This document shows positions 38,004 through 47,687 of a stretch of DNA of 64,000 nt, piece by piece; positions within the stretch are counted from its first letter, which is position 1, and every line of letters begins with the position of its first letter. The stretch covers positions 186,001 to 250,000 of the forward strand of contig NZ_FMYO01000001.1 in NCBI RefSeq assembly GCF_900096895.1, read 5' to 3'. Origin of the DNA: Acinetobacter kookii (GTDB lineage: Bacteria; Pseudomonadota; Gammaproteobacteria; Pseudomonadales; Moraxellaceae). Made by a program: the position numbers and the translations under genes. Under the pieces are notes generated by a model, which saw only the letters and a program-made list of their open reading frames with translations, was not told the origin of the DNA and made no database searches.

Positions 38004-39269
38004 TTAAAACCAGCCCTTACGACCCGCCAAGACCCGATCCGTGCAGCGTAGCGTCTCTTGGGTCAAGCCCCACAGCCGATAATCACCTGTGATGGAAGCT
38101 GTGGAAAAATTATGGGTATAAGCGAAACTTAAACTACGCTCAGGGTCACACCATGCGCCAGAGCCATTAAAGCCCATATGCCCAAATCCTGAAGATGATT
38201 TTCCTAAAGTTAAAATCCGGTGATAACCCAAACGCCAATGCATCGGTAACGGCATGATGCGGTCACGTCGGGTATATTGAATTTGACTTAATTGCTTAAA
38301 GATTTCAGGGCGAATCAACTGCTGCCCTTGCCACTCCCCAGCATTGGCAAGCATGGCATAAATTCGCGCCAGGCTATTGGCACTAAACACCCCTGTTGCC
38401 GCAGGAATGATGGCCTGTAGTCCTGCATCACTAAAGAAGCTGAAATTTTTCATCCCTTTGGGAATCATCGCATCCTGAAAGTCTTGAGGGTTTTGGCCGG
38501 AAAGTTCTAACAGTTTATCCAAGGGAGATGCTTTGCGTGCCTGTTGAGGTTTGACTTTAGCCTTGGCCTTTTGCGGTTTATCTGTTGAATTTTTTTGCTG
38601 AGGCACAATCCGGGCAACGTCAGCCAGTTTTTCCTTCGGCACGCCAAAATAGGCAGCATCTAATTGCAATGGATCAATCAGATAGTGTTGCATCAGTTCT
38701 GCCAATGTCTTCCCTGTAGCTTTTTCCAATACCCCGCCCACTTGCCAACCAAAGGTTAAGGGCTGATATGCTGCATCTGTCGCGACTTCAAAACGGGGTT
38801 TGGCCTGGGCCAAGACGTCCAGCATGTGCGGCCAATCCGCCATTTCCGAAGCATCAGCAACAAGATGGCGAATATCATATAAACCGCTTTGGTGACTCAG
38901 CATATGCCTTAAGCTAATTTTATCTTTACCCTGTTGGGCAAATTCAGGCCAGTACCGTGCTACTGGAATGTCATAGTCAAGAAAACCTTCACTGACCAAA
39001 ATATGCGCCAAGGTAGATAAAACCCCTTTACCGGTGGAATAGCAGAGCGACAAGGTATCCGCTTGCCAGCTTTCGGTTTCAGACTTTTTCCCGGTCCAGA
39101 TATCAACAACCTTGCGTCCCTGAAAATAAACCACCAGAGCAGCGCCACCTAAATTCGTCCGCGCATCCTGCATCCGGCTGAATTGTGTAGCAAGGTCCAT
39201 AAATCGTTCATCGACATGACCTTGATAATTTGCTGTATTGGCGAAGAGATATGCTTTGATTTCTTTCAT
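38004..39269 (-). CDS. serine hydrolase (beta-lactamase family, EstB-like)
   Basis: A 421-residue protein of the beta-lactamase/transpeptidase-like fold. The catalytic SxxK is at residues 78-81 (CYSTGKGV), and the later HMGFNGSGAW matches the third motif of esterase-type members. A Lys/Ala/Gln-rich insertion at about residues 225-250 (KAKAKVKPQQARKASP) is probably a disordered loop. No signal peptide is visible, so it is likely a cytosolic esterase or amidase and not a secreted beta-lactamase. Confidence 0.88.
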   Translation of the reverse strand: MKEIKAYLFANTANYQGHVDERFMDLATQFSRMQDARTNLGGAALVVYFQGRKVVDIWTGKKSETESWQADTLSLCYSTGKGVLSTLAHILVSEGFLDYDIPVARYWPEFAQQGKDKISLRHMLSHQSGLYDIRHLVADASEMADWPHMLDVLAQAKPRFEVATDAAYQPLTFGWQVGGVLEKATGKTLAELMQHYLIDPLQLDAAYFGVPKEKLADVARIVPQQKNSTDKPQKAKAKVKPQQARKASPLDKLLELSGQNPQDFQDAMIPKGMKNFSFFSDAGLQAIIPAATGVFSANSLARIYAMLANAGEWQGQQLIRPEIFKQLSQIQYTRRDRIMPLPMHWRLGYHRILTLGKSSSGFGHMGFNGSGAWCDPERSLSFAYTHNFSTASITGDYRLWGLTQETLRCTDRVLAGRKGWF

Positions 39270-39321
39270 TCAACTGTGCTTTCCATAGACCAGTAAGACA
39301 TTCTATCGAGCTTAAAACAAA

Positions 39322-39351
39322 AAAGCCTAAATCTACAGTGACTTAGGCTTT
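39322..39351 (-). terminator. terminator of the MaoC-family gene
   Basis: A 9-bp stem AAAGCCTAA / TTAGGCTTT, with the T-run on the minus-strand side, just after the stop of the MaoC gene. Confidence 0.8.
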
Positions 39352-39355
39352 GGTC

Positions 39356-40210
39356 TTAAAGTTCTTTCACACTTCCCGTAACATGTGGCTTTTTATTTTT
39401 ACTGTTCCGGATGACAAACTCGGTATCCTTTCCTTCCTGAGCAGTCAAGAACTCCACTTTTGAAGGGAGATACATCGGCAGTTTAAACCACACGTCAGCG
39501 TCATAAGCATCTGGCAAAGTTAAGCTGGCTAATGCTTTCGCCTTGCTCCACATCCCATGGGCAATCGCCTGTTTAAAACCGAAGGCTTTTGCCGTGATGG
39601 CATGGATATGAATCAGGTTAAAGTCACCAGACGTTAAAGCATAACGACGCCCGATATTTTCAGAGACATTCCATTCTGCATTCAATTCATAGGCTGGCGT
39701 TTTATTGTCGACCAGTTTAGGCGCAGCCTTGACACTGGTTTTTTGACGGGCCAAATAGGTAGTTGTCCCTTCCATTACCACTTCATTGCCCACTTTCGCC
39801 GTGGTAATGAAATCAAATTGCACGCCCTTGTCATGCGGTTGCAACTCACCAAACTTGCAGGACAAGGTTAATGGCTCATTGGTCCCCACTTTGCGGCTTT
39901 GTTTAATCTGGTTACGAATATGTACCAGACCTAAAATTGCAAACGGGAAAGCTTCCGTCGTCATCATATGCATTTGCAGGCTTTGCGATAGCACCGCCAG
40001 ATAAATGGCAGGAATATAACCATTATTCTTGAAGCCACAGACTTCGTTATAAGCTTTAAGATGCTTTTGATCAACCTTGAATGAATCCACCACATATTCC
40101 ACTTGCGGCAGCACTTTTTCACCTTTAGGCTTTTTAAAAATCAAGCCTTGAATCACTTTAGGATAGGCTAAATAAGGTTTTGGAAGTTGGCTAAAATGGC
40201 GAGTATTCAT
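39356..40210 (-). CDS. MaoC-family (R)-specific enoyl-CoA hydratase-like protein
   Basis: A 284-residue double-hotdog hydratase. The hydratase 2 motif is GDFNLIHIHAITAKAFGF followed by AIAHGMW, with Asp and His as the catalytic dyad. The N-terminal hotdog is degenerate, as in eukaryotic-type and HtdX/HtdY-like hydratases. It lies downstream of a FabG4-like reductase and near a thiolase. Together they could form, reduce and dehydrate beta-ketoacyl-CoA, for lipid synthesis, PHA monomer supply or beta-oxidation. Confidence 0.85.
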   Translation of the reverse strand: MNTRHFSQLPKPYLAYPKVIQGLIFKKPKGEKVLPQVEYVVDSFKVDQKHLKAYNEVCGFKNNGYIPAIYLAVLSQSLQMHMMTTEAFPFAILGLVHIRNQIKQSRKVGTNEPLTLSCKFGELQPHDKGVQFDFITTAKVGNEVVMEGTTTYLARQKTSVKAAPKLVDNKTPAYELNAEWNVSENIGRRYALTSGDFNLIHIHAITAKAFGFKQAIAHGMWSKAKALASLTLPDAYDADVWFKLPMYLPSKVEFLTAQEGKDTEFVIRNSKNKKPHVTGSVKEL

Positions 40211-40252
40211 ACAGAACCTTTGAGAAGTTTTTCTAATTTATTTAATGGAGTT

Positions 40253-40339
40253 CTCTCTCCCTCTGGGAGAGAGCTAGAGAGAGGGTTAATAATATATCCC
40301 CTTATCTCCCTCTCCTAAATCCTCTCCCCAAGGGAGAGG
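40253..40339. repeat. palindromic CTCTCCC/GGGAGAG intergenic repeat
   Basis: Two hairpins, CTCTCTCCC / GGGAGAGAG with a TCT loop (40253-40273) and CCTCTCCC / GGGAGAGG with a CAA loop (40321-40339), flank a purine/pyrimidine-rich centre. The overall form resembles the dispersed CCCTCTCC...GGGAGAGG intergenic repeats found in many gammaproteobacteria. It lies between fabG-like and maoC-like genes of one apparent operon. Confidence 0.7.
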
Positions 40340-40350
40340 ACTTTAATGTG

Positions 40351-41742
40351 TTAAGCCCCTAGCAAGCTTTGACCACACACACGAACCACGTTGCCATTTA
40401 AACCTGTAGACGCTGAAGATGCAAATAATGCAATCGTTTCAGCAACATCGACAGGTAAACCACCTTGACTCATTGAATTCATACGGCGGCCTGCTTCACG
40501 AATTGCAAATGGAATCGCTGCGGTCATTTGAGTTTCAATGAAGCCCGGTGCCACCGCATTAATGGTCACGCCATTTTTCAAAATCGGTGCCGTGAATTTC
40601 ACTACACCAATCACGCCTGCTTTAGACGCCGCATAGTTGGTTTGCCCCAAATTGCCTGCAATACCTGAAATTGAAGACACACACACAATGCGGCCATTCG
40701 CATTGAAGCCATCATTTTCCAGCAAGTAATCATTTACTCGTTCTATTGCAGACAGGTTAATGTTGATCACCAGATCCCAAAGCTCAGGCTTCATATTGGC
40801 CAAAGTTTTGTCACGGGTAATTCCGGCGTTGTGCACGATAATATCCAGACCGCCCTGCGCCGCTGCAGCAGCCTTGATTTTTTCACCCGCATCCGCAGCA
40901 GTGATATCAATCGCAAGCGTAGAACCGCCAATTTCACCGGCAACACGGTCCAGATCCGCCTGCTGTTGTGGAACGTCCAGGCAAATGACATGTGCGCCAT
41001 CACGTGACAGTACATGGGCAATCGCTTCACCAATACCACGGCTGGCACCGGTGACTACAGCAGTTTTACCCGCCAGCGGTTTGGCCCAGTCTACATCGAC
41101 AACCTCTGCCTTGGAAACACGAATGACTTGACCAGACACATAAGCAGAACGTGGAGAAAGTGCGAAACGTAATGTAGATTCAAGGTTTGCTTCTGCACCT
41201 TCATCGACATAAACCAATTGTGCTGCAATCCCTTTCTTGAATTCTTTACCTACAGATTTTACAAAACCTTCAAGCGCACGTTGGGCAATCGCCTGTTTTA
41301 CCGTTTTTGCAGTTTCAGGGCTAATCCCTACAACGACGACACGGCCTGAAGACTGAATCTGGCGCGCAATCGGGTTAAAGAATTTATAAAGTTCTTTCAG
41401 CTGTTCTGAGTTTTGAATCCCTGAGGCATCAAAAATAACTGCTTTAAATTTAGACTCTTTATCGCCTTCGTTGAAGGCACTCAGGTTTAAGCCCACTTTT
41501 GCAGCAGCCTGTTGCAGTTCTGCATTATTACCGGCATAGCCATTGGCATGAATATTGGCCAAAACCTGTGCAATTGCACCCGACAATGTACTTGAAGATG
41601 CAGCACCAAATAACACCGCACCTTTCACTACAGGTGTAGCGGATTCAAAACGCTCTAATGAAGTTGGCGATGGCAAACCTAAATTTTTGATGACAAATTT
41701 ACCAATAGGAGATTTTGCAAAGGTTTGGTATTGGTCAGTCAT
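40351..41742 (-). CDS. 3-oxoacyl-ACP/CoA reductase, FabG4-like
   Basis: A 463-residue high-molecular-weight FabG (FabG4/HMwFabG type). Residues 1-~205 form a flavodoxin-like Rossmann domain without catalytic motifs. Residues ~210-463 form the SDR domain with TGASRGIGEAIA (cofactor loop), NAGITRD, and the Ser-Tyr-Lys triad in CVSSISG and TNYAASKAGV. It reduces beta-ketoacyl thioesters using NADH or NADPH. The neighbouring MaoC-type hydratase (140 bp downstream) and the divergent thiolase act on the same acyl thioesters. Confidence 0.92.
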   Translation of the reverse strand: MTDQYQTFAKSPIGKFVIKNLGLPSPTSLERFESATPVVKGAVLFGAASSSTLSGAIAQVLANIHANGYAGNNAELQQAAAKVGLNLSAFNEGDKESKFKAVIFDASGIQNSEQLKELYKFFNPIARQIQSSGRVVVVGISPETAKTVKQAIAQRALEGFVKSVGKEFKKGIAAQLVYVDEGAEANLESTLRFALSPRSAYVSGQVIRVSKAEVVDVDWAKPLAGKTAVVTGASRGIGEAIAHVLSRDGAHVICLDVPQQQADLDRVAGEIGGSTLAIDITAADAGEKIKAAAAAQGGLDIIVHNAGITRDKTLANMKPELWDLVININLSAIERVNDYLLENDGFNANGRIVCVSSISGIAGNLGQTNYAASKAGVIGVVKFTAPILKNGVTINAVAPGFIETQMTAAIPFAIREAGRRMNSMSQGGLPVDVAETIALFASSASTGLNGNVVRVCGQSLLGA

Positions 41743-41982
41743 GTTTATTATCTCTCTTACAAATTAATTTTTGATGGTTTTGAACATATCCTTTTAACTT
41801 CAATATGATGTCAGGCACTTATATTTCAATACATCCATCAGTTTCCATAGAATCATACTTGAGTTAAATCATGGATGACTTGACCTGAATGCTTTGCCGA
41901 ATGTCATTTTAGTCAATTCAGCTGTTTTTAGATTGTGTTAATGTACGGGGCAAGAATACTGTAAAATGCTTGGAAAAGCCTG

Positions 41983-43500
41983 ATGAGCAAAACAACTCAA
42001 GAAAATCCGGCAGTCGAAAATTCTGCTATGGAAACTGTGTCAAAACCATCAAAAAGTACTGCGCGTACAGCTAAAACTTCTGGCACTGCAGCCAAGCCAG
42101 CAAACAATACGACTAAAACGACCCGTACCCGTTCCACATCTGCACGTAGTAAAACTACAGCTTCAACGAAAACAACACCTGAATCTACACCTCAAACGTC
42201 TGTTCAACAGGATAAAACCATGAGCCAAAACACAGTTCGCCGCGTTGCTATTATCGGTGGTAACCGTATTCCTTTCGCCCGTTCAAACGGCGCTTATTTT
42301 ACTGCTTCTAACAGCGACATGTTTACTGCAGCATTAAATGGTCTGATTGAGCGTTTCAATTTACAGGGTCAACGTTTAGGTGAAGTCGTTGCCGGTGCGG
42401 TTTTAAAACACAGCCGTGACTTTAACATGACCCGTGAGTGCGTGTTAAATACTGAACTTGCTCCAGAAACACCTGCTTACGATATTCAGCAAGCATGTGG
42501 TACGGGTTTACAGGCTGCGTTCCTGGTGGCCAACAAAATTGCGCTGGGTCAAATTGAAGTGGGTATTGCCGGTGGTGTAGATACGACTTCTGATGCGCCA
42601 ATCGCTTTAGGTGACGGTTTACGTAAAGCGTTACTGGAGCTTAACATCGCAAAAACTGCGAAAGACCGTTTAAAAGCGTTAACCAAAATCAATGTGAAAG
42701 ACTTGATGGATGCCCCTAAAAATGGTGAGCCGCGTACCGGTCTGTCTATGGGCGACCACCAGGCGATTACCACACTTGAATGGGGCATTTCACGCGAAGC
42801 CCAAGATGAACTGGCTGCATCGTCACATCAAAAAATGGCAGCTGCGTACGAAGAAGGTTTCTTCGATGACCTGATCACGCCATTCCTCGGTTTAGAACGT
42901 GACAACAACTTACGTGCTGATTCATCTGTAGAAAAACTTGCAAAACTTAAACCGGCATTTGGTAAAGGCGATGCACGTACCATGACTGCGGGTAACTCTA
43001 CTCCACTCACTGATGGTGCATCATGTGTACTCTTGGCTTCTGAAGAATGGGCTAAAGCCAATGGTCACGAAGTTCTCGCTTACCTGACTTTCCAGGAAAC
43101 TGCAGCAGTAGATTTTGTAGAGAAAAAAGAAGGCTTGTTGATGGCTCCTGCTTATGCGGTTCCGCGTATGCTTGAACGTGCTGGCCTTAAACTTCAAGAT
43201 TTCGACTACTATGAAATTCATGAAGCATTCGCATCACAGGTGCTTTCTACATTGAAAGCCTGGGAAGATCCTAAATTCTGTAAAGAACGTTTAGGCTTGG
43301 ATGCTCCACTGGGTTCAATTGACCGTTCTAAATTAAATGTTAAAGGTTCATCACTTGCAGCGGGTCACCCATTTGCAGCTACTGGCGGCCGTATCATTGC
43401 AACTGCTGCCAAACTGCTTAACCAGAAAGGTTCAGGCCGTGTGCTTGTATCGATCTGTGCTGCGGGTGGTCAAGGTGTGACAGCGATTATTGAAAAATAA
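41983..43500 (+). CDS. acetyl-CoA C-acyltransferase with a disordered N-terminal extension
   Basis: A thiolase of the FadI type, 505 residues. The thiolase domain starts at about residue 85 and has the nucleophile Cys in DIQQACGTGLQAA, His in YEIHEAFASQVL, and the second catalytic Cys in SICAAGGQG. The first ~79 residues are almost only Thr/Lys/Ser/Ala and look disordered. An internal ATG at 42220 (MSQNTVRRVAII) has AGGA 8 bases upstream, so a shorter form of 426 residues of normal thiolase length may also, or instead, be made. It is divergent from the fabG-like gene. Confidence 0.92.
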   Translation: MSKTTQENPAVENSAMETVSKPSKSTARTAKTSGTAAKPANNTTKTTRTRSTSARSKTTASTKTTPESTPQTSVQQDKTMSQNTVRRVAIIGGNRIPFARSNGAYFTASNSDMFTAALNGLIERFNLQGQRLGEVVAGAVLKHSRDFNMTRECVLNTELAPETPAYDIQQACGTGLQAAFLVANKIALGQIEVGIAGGVDTTSDAPIALGDGLRKALLELNIAKTAKDRLKALTKINVKDLMDAPKNGEPRTGLSMGDHQAITTLEWGISREAQDELAASSHQKMAAAYEEGFFDDLITPFLGLERDNNLRADSSVEKLAKLKPAFGKGDARTMTAGNSTPLTDGASCVLLASEEWAKANGHEVLAYLTFQETAAVDFVEKKEGLLMAPAYAVPRMLERAGLKLQDFDYYEIHEAFASQVLSTLKAWEDPKFCKERLGLDAPLGSIDRSKLNVKGSSLAAGHPFAATGGRIIATAAKLLNQKGSGRVLVSICAAGGQGVTAIIEK

Positions 43501-43524
43501 TCTGGCTGCTTTCACTTTGTAGTC

Positions 43525-43566
43525 AAAGAACCCTCAGAAAAGTTTAACTTCTGAGGGTTCTTTAAT
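43525..43566 (+). terminator. terminator of the thiolase gene
   Basis: A 15-bp perfect stem AAAGAACCCTCAGAA / TTCTGAGGGTTCTTT followed by AATTTTTTTT. Confidence 0.95.
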
Positions 43567-43593
43567 TTTTTTTGGTTGATGAAACTTTAAATT

Positions 43594-44121
43594 TTATCGC
43601 GTAGCACGATCCCAAGCTTCTTTAACTGCAATTCTCGCCTCACTCCAGGTTAAACGCGACAATCCTTTCTCATGATCCCATTTAATTTTTAGATCACTTT
43701 CTACATCTTCAAAACGTGTGCTTGCCTCATAGTGAGAGCGGTTTTCATAACCAATTCTATAGGCATTTTGATAATCGCGCTCATAGTCAAGGTCTGAATA
43801 GGTGCTAAGTGTTTCTGCATAATACGGTGTGCTAGGTGCAGTTTCTCGCCAATAGGCTTCTTCTTCTGTCGGGTTTACTGCCTCAGCAGCACCTTTACCT
43901 GCCAAACCACCGACTACAGCACCTACTGCACCACCCACCAAGGCTCCAACTGGACCGCCGATTGCTCCAACTGCTGCCCCTGCTGTGGCACCACCTACTG
44001 CCCCTACACCTGTTCCGACCGGATGTGCGCCAGGTTCACCTGTAATTGGATCTGCATTTAAATCATCTCGAGCATCTTTAGGAAGGTTTTTTACAACGTC
44101 ACGATCAAAATTATCATTCAT
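43594..44121 (-). CDS. glycine-zipper domain protein, stress-type
   Basis: A 175-residue protein without a signal peptide. A central block of GxxxG/AxxxG repeats (residues ~38-80, for example GAIGGPVGALVGGAVGAVVGG) could form a membrane helical hairpin, followed by a soluble acidic and aromatic domain (YAETLSTYSDLDYERDYQNA). The pattern DLNADPITGEPGAHPVGTG at the start is typical of conserved stress-associated proteins in proteobacteria. The glycine-zipper motif recalls the array at 2.4-4.1 kb, but the sequence is otherwise unrelated. Confidence 0.75.
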   Translation of the reverse strand: MNDNFDRDVVKNLPKDARDDLNADPITGEPGAHPVGTGVGAVGGATAGAAVGAIGGPVGALVGGAVGAVVGGLAGKGAAEAVNPTEEEAYWRETAPSTPYYAETLSTYSDLDYERDYQNAYRIGYENRSHYEASTRFEDVESDLKIKWDHEKGLSRLTWSEARIAVKEAWDRATR

Positions 44122-44339
44122 ATTGGTCTTATCCTTTTATCATGCTTTTAAAATCAGGTTTAAAACAGCGGGTAAAAAAATTATGCACTTTTCACACATT
44201 AAAGCAGTGCAGATTTTAATATAAAGGAGATCAAGCCGTAGTAATTGCAGTAAACTGTCAGTTTTAGGTTAAGGAATGTACGTTGAAAGATAAAAATCTT
44301 TTCTTAAAAAAGAAATCAAAATATTAATTGATTTTTAAC

Positions 44340-44768
44340 TCATGCTTGATAGGTACGATTTATCTCTAAATGATTTTCTATAGCGTCATAACACCATTGG
44401 AAAATAAAAGTGTATATCAAAATGCACAAGGTCATGCTGAGGTCAGTCAAAATTGCCTGCCAAATTGACATGTCCAAGGCATACGCCACCATGGGAATGG
44501 TCGCCAGCATCAAGCCACCTTCAAAACCAATGGCATGTAGAATACGCACCCCGGCTGTTCTTTTCAGTTGACGTTTGGCTTCAAACTTTTCAAAAAAATG
44601 ATTAAAAACCATATTCCAAATCACTGAAGTCACGGCCATTGCAATGCCTAGCGTACCGGTCACTTCCATAGGCATATCAAAAATAAAGCTCAACGCAATC
44701 GCAATGATCACCAGCAGGATCATTTCATAACTCAGTGCATGAATTATCCTTCTTTTGGACATCAACAT
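44340..44768 (-). CDS. aceI: PACE-family efflux transporter AceI
   Basis: A 142-residue inner-membrane protein with four helices in two tandem bacterial transmembrane pairs. It exports chlorhexidine, acriflavine and polyamines in Acinetobacter, driven by protons. The first helix has the family R-x-x-H-A-x-x-Y-E-x-x-x motif (RRIIHALSYEMIL) with the Glu essential for transport, and the second unit repeats R-x-L-H-A-x-G-F-E-G-G. It is divergent from a LysR regulator, as in the known aceI/aceR locus. Confidence 0.93.
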   Translation of the reverse strand: MLMSKRRIIHALSYEMILLVIIAIALSFIFDMPMEVTGTLGIAMAVTSVIWNMVFNHFFEKFEAKRQLKRTAGVRILHAIGFEGGLMLATIPMVAYALDMSIWQAILTDLSMTLCILIYTFIFQWCYDAIENHLEINRTYQA

Positions 44769-44852
44769 TTTAAAACTCGTTCATTTAGATGAAAGCATTT
44801 TATTTTGATAATATTGATCAATCGAATTAGATTCTTTCAAAAGTTTTGATAA

Positions 44853-45743
44853 ATGAATATTAATCAGGAACAGCTGATCATTTTTAAGACCGTGATTGAA
44901 AGCGGCTCATTTTCTGCCGCGGCCAGAAAGCTCGGCAAAGTTCCTTCGGCGGTCAGCATGTCGATTGCCAATCTGGAAATTGACCTCAATTTATTGCTTT
45001 TTACACGTATTGGTCGTGAGCCAGTTCCCACACCCCAAGCCCTGACCTTATATGAAAAAACCGAACAACTCTTGATTGAAATTAACCAGTGGAAACAGCA
45101 GGCTTTTGCCCTGAGTCAAGGTCTGGAATCTGCCTTAAATATTGTGGTGGTTTCTGAACTGCTGCATACACAATGGATTGACTATATTTCACTGCTGGAA
45201 AAACAGTTTCCTGAACTGCAAATCAACATTTTTTCCGCGCCACAGGAAGATGCATTAAAAATGCTGCTCAACCAGACTGCGCAATTGGCACTCATGTTTG
45301 AACGTGAACAGCTGGAAGCGCGTGAACAGTTTGTCGAACTCAAACGTGAGGCCTTGGTGCCTGTTGCAGCGATCAACTCTCCATTAGCCAGATTTGAACA
45401 GCTGAGCTATGAGCAAATTTTGCAAAGCCGGCAAATTGTGGTGGCAAGTCGCGACCGCAGCATCAAACCGGAACTGTTATTTTCAAAAAGCTACTGGCGT
45501 ACAGATAACCATTTATCTGCTTGTGCCATGATTCAGCAAGGTCTGGGATGGGGTGTTTTACCTTTAGAAATGTTAAATCAAAATCCACATATTCAACAGC
45601 AACTTAAAATTCTTAATTTTCTGGATTTCACTCCGAAATTTGAATATTTTGTCGACCTGGTCTGGAGTCGCGAAATCCAGCTCGGCGCAGCTGCTCATTT
45701 TTTGATTAATCACATCCGAAATTCAAGAAAAAACATAAAATAG
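44853..45743 (+). CDS. LysR-family regulator (AceR-like)
   Basis: A 296-residue LysR regulator with an N-terminal winged helix (QEQLIIFKTVIESGSFSAAA followed by RKLGKVPSAVSMSIANLE) and a C-terminal ligand-binding domain. It is divergent from aceI with an 84-bp shared promoter region. In A. baumannii AceR activates aceI in response to chlorhexidine, so the same role is inferred here from position and family. Confidence 0.9.
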   Translation: MNINQEQLIIFKTVIESGSFSAAARKLGKVPSAVSMSIANLEIDLNLLLFTRIGREPVPTPQALTLYEKTEQLLIEINQWKQQAFALSQGLESALNIVVVSELLHTQWIDYISLLEKQFPELQINIFSAPQEDALKMLLNQTAQLALMFEREQLEAREQFVELKREALVPVAAINSPLARFEQLSYEQILQSRQIVVASRDRSIKPELLFSKSYWRTDNHLSACAMIQQGLGWGVLPLEMLNQNPHIQQQLKILNFLDFTPKFEYFVDLVWSREIQLGAAAHFLINHIRNSRKNIK

Positions 45744-45831
45744 ACAGGCCTTATACGCGCTTTTTACTTTGGATAACAGTAGATTGTGATATAACAAATA
45801 AACGGGAAATAACTTTAAGAACCACACGACA

Positions 45832-46821
45832 ATGACTCAATCAGCTTTAGATCAATTAAAAAACCTCACCACCATTGTTGCCGACAGTAGCGATTTTTCC
45901 GCGATCGAAAAATTTCGCCCGCTTGATGCAACCACCAATCCTTCGCTGATTACAGCTGCGGCAAATCAGCCCGAAAATAAGGAACTGATTGAAGCTGCCT
46001 ATGAACAGGCGAAATCTGAAGGTTATAACGGCGATCTTCTGGTCGAGCGTACCATCGATATCCTGACGGTCAAGTTTGGTGTGGAAATTCTAAAACTGAT
46101 TCAAGGACGTGTTTCTACTGAAGTGGATGCAGCCCTGTCTTACGATACTGAAGCCACCATTGCCAAAGCCAAAGAGCTGCTGGAATTATATAAAACCTAC
46201 GGTATCGATCAGAACCGTATCCTGATTAAAATTGCTTCTACCTGGGAAGGCATTCAGGCAGCAAAAGCCCTCGAGGCTGAAGGAATTCATTGCAACTTGA
46301 CGCTGTTATTCGGCTTGCATCAGGCCCAAGCCTGTGCGGATGCCAACGTCACCCTTATTTCCCCTTTTGTTGGCCGTATTCTGGACTGGTACAAAAAAGC
46401 AGAAAATGTCGATCATTATCCGATTGAGAAAGACCCGGGTGTACTTTCAGTCAAACAGATTTACCATTTTTATAAACAGCATTGCATTCAAACAGAAGTG
46501 ATGGGTGCAAGTTTCCGCAGTATCGATCAGGTACTGGGATTGGCGGGTTGTGACCTGCTCACTGTTTCTCCAAACCTTTTGGCAGAACTGGAACAGGATC
46601 AGCGTGAAGTGGTGGCCCAGCTTTCCAGCGATCATGCTCAGGCGCATTGCCAGCATCAGGTTGAGCCTTTAAGCAAAGAAAGTTTTAAAGCCCAGATTGA
46701 AAAAGACTTAATGTCTTCACAACTCTTACAAAGCGGCATTGACGGATTTATTAAGGCACGTGAGCAGTTAAGTACTTTATTGCGCCAGTCTTTTGGCCTG
46801 GATGCTGAAATTAAAGCTTAA
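45832..46821 (+). CDS. tal: transaldolase
   Basis: A class I aldolase of the non-oxidative pentose phosphate pathway, moving a dihydroxyacetone unit between sugar phosphates. The 329-residue enzyme opens with TTIVADSSDFSAIEKFRPLDATTNPS, and the Schiff-base Lys is in ILIKIASTWEGI. The length is typical of the TalB type. It may matter because many Acinetobacter lack a full glycolytic route, but that is general knowledge and is not seen here. Confidence 0.96.
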   Translation: MTQSALDQLKNLTTIVADSSDFSAIEKFRPLDATTNPSLITAAANQPENKELIEAAYEQAKSEGYNGDLLVERTIDILTVKFGVEILKLIQGRVSTEVDAALSYDTEATIAKAKELLELYKTYGIDQNRILIKIASTWEGIQAAKALEAEGIHCNLTLLFGLHQAQACADANVTLISPFVGRILDWYKKAENVDHYPIEKDPGVLSVKQIYHFYKQHCIQTEVMGASFRSIDQVLGLAGCDLLTVSPNLLAELEQDQREVVAQLSSDHAQAHCQHQVEPLSKESFKAQIEKDLMSSQLLQSGIDGFIKAREQLSTLLRQSFGLDAEIKA

Positions 46822-46840
46822 TTGACTCATATCTTCCCCT

Positions 46841-46883
46841 AAAAAAAGCCGATTTTGTTATAGTGAACAGGTCGGCTTTTTTT
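46841..46883 (+). terminator. terminator of tal
   Basis: A 12-bp stem AAAAAAAGCCGA / TCGGCTTTTTTT with a 19-base loop. Confidence 0.8.
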
Positions 46884-46901
46884 ATGATTTGAGAGTTTAT
46901 T

Positions 46902-47552
46902 TTGTTCGGCATAACCGATCTTAGCACCTATATTATTGGCACCACCCTAATTGTATTGCTACCCGGCCCAAATTCACTGTATGTGATGTCCATCGCTTCG
47001 CGTTTCGGAATAAAAGCCGGCTATAAAAGTGCTTTCGGTGTCTATACCGGCGACCTGATTTTAATTCTACTGACGGCATTGGGTGCAGCCTCATTACTAC
47101 ATGCTTTCCCCTGGGTATTTACCTTACTGAAGATTATTGGTGCAATTTATTTAAGTTATTTAGGCATAAAATTACTGATTGCTGCATATCACAGCTGGAA
47201 TGCACTGCCTTCAAATGCCCAGATAGCAACAGTAAAAGAAAATATTGAACAGCTGCAACCCTTTAAAACTGCGCTGACCATCAGTATTTTAAACCCCAAA
47301 GCCATTCTCTTTTATTTGTCTTTTTTTGTGCAGTTTGTCGATCCGGCTTATGCTTATCCGGCAGTTACCTTTACTGCACTAGCAGTGATCTTGCAGATCA
47401 TTAGCATGAGCTATTTAACCATTCTGATTTTTTCTGGTGTAAAACTGGCGTCTTATTTTACTTCCCGTTATAAAGTGACAGCCTCATGTGTAGCAGCTGT
47501 GGGGCTGTTATTTTGTGGTTTTGGTATTAAGCTTGCCACCTCAACCTTGTAA
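46902..47552 (+). CDS. LysE/RhtB-family amino acid exporter
   Basis: A 216-residue protein with six predicted helices. The family signature PGPNSLYVMSIASRFG follows the first helix. It exports amino acids or similar metabolites across the inner membrane. The start is TTG at 46902, preceded by GAGAG at 6 bases; no ATG lies nearby in frame. The substrate is not determinable. Confidence 0.88.
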   Translation: MFGITDLSTYIIGTTLIVLLPGPNSLYVMSIASRFGIKAGYKSAFGVYTGDLILILLTALGAASLLHAFPWVFTLLKIIGAIYLSYLGIKLLIAAYHSWNALPSNAQIATVKENIEQLQPFKTALTISILNPKAILFYLSFFVQFVDPAYAYPAVTFTALAVILQIISMSYLTILIFSGVKLASYFTSRYKVTASCVAAVGLLFCGFGIKLATSTL

Positions 47553-47687
47553 TTTTTAGGCGCATCAAAGCAAATTAAACTTATCAACAGCATATAAATT
47601 ATGGCGATGATGGCTTTTCGGCTAAAAATGAAAGGCGTATGATTAGTACACTTTTCATCATTATAAGATGATCACAGCAAAGGATTT

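Noticed and set aside
40253-40339. CRISPR-like or terminator function for the CTCTCCC repeats
   Set aside because: There are only two hairpins with no spacers and no T-run; a dispersed palindromic intergenic repeat fits better.
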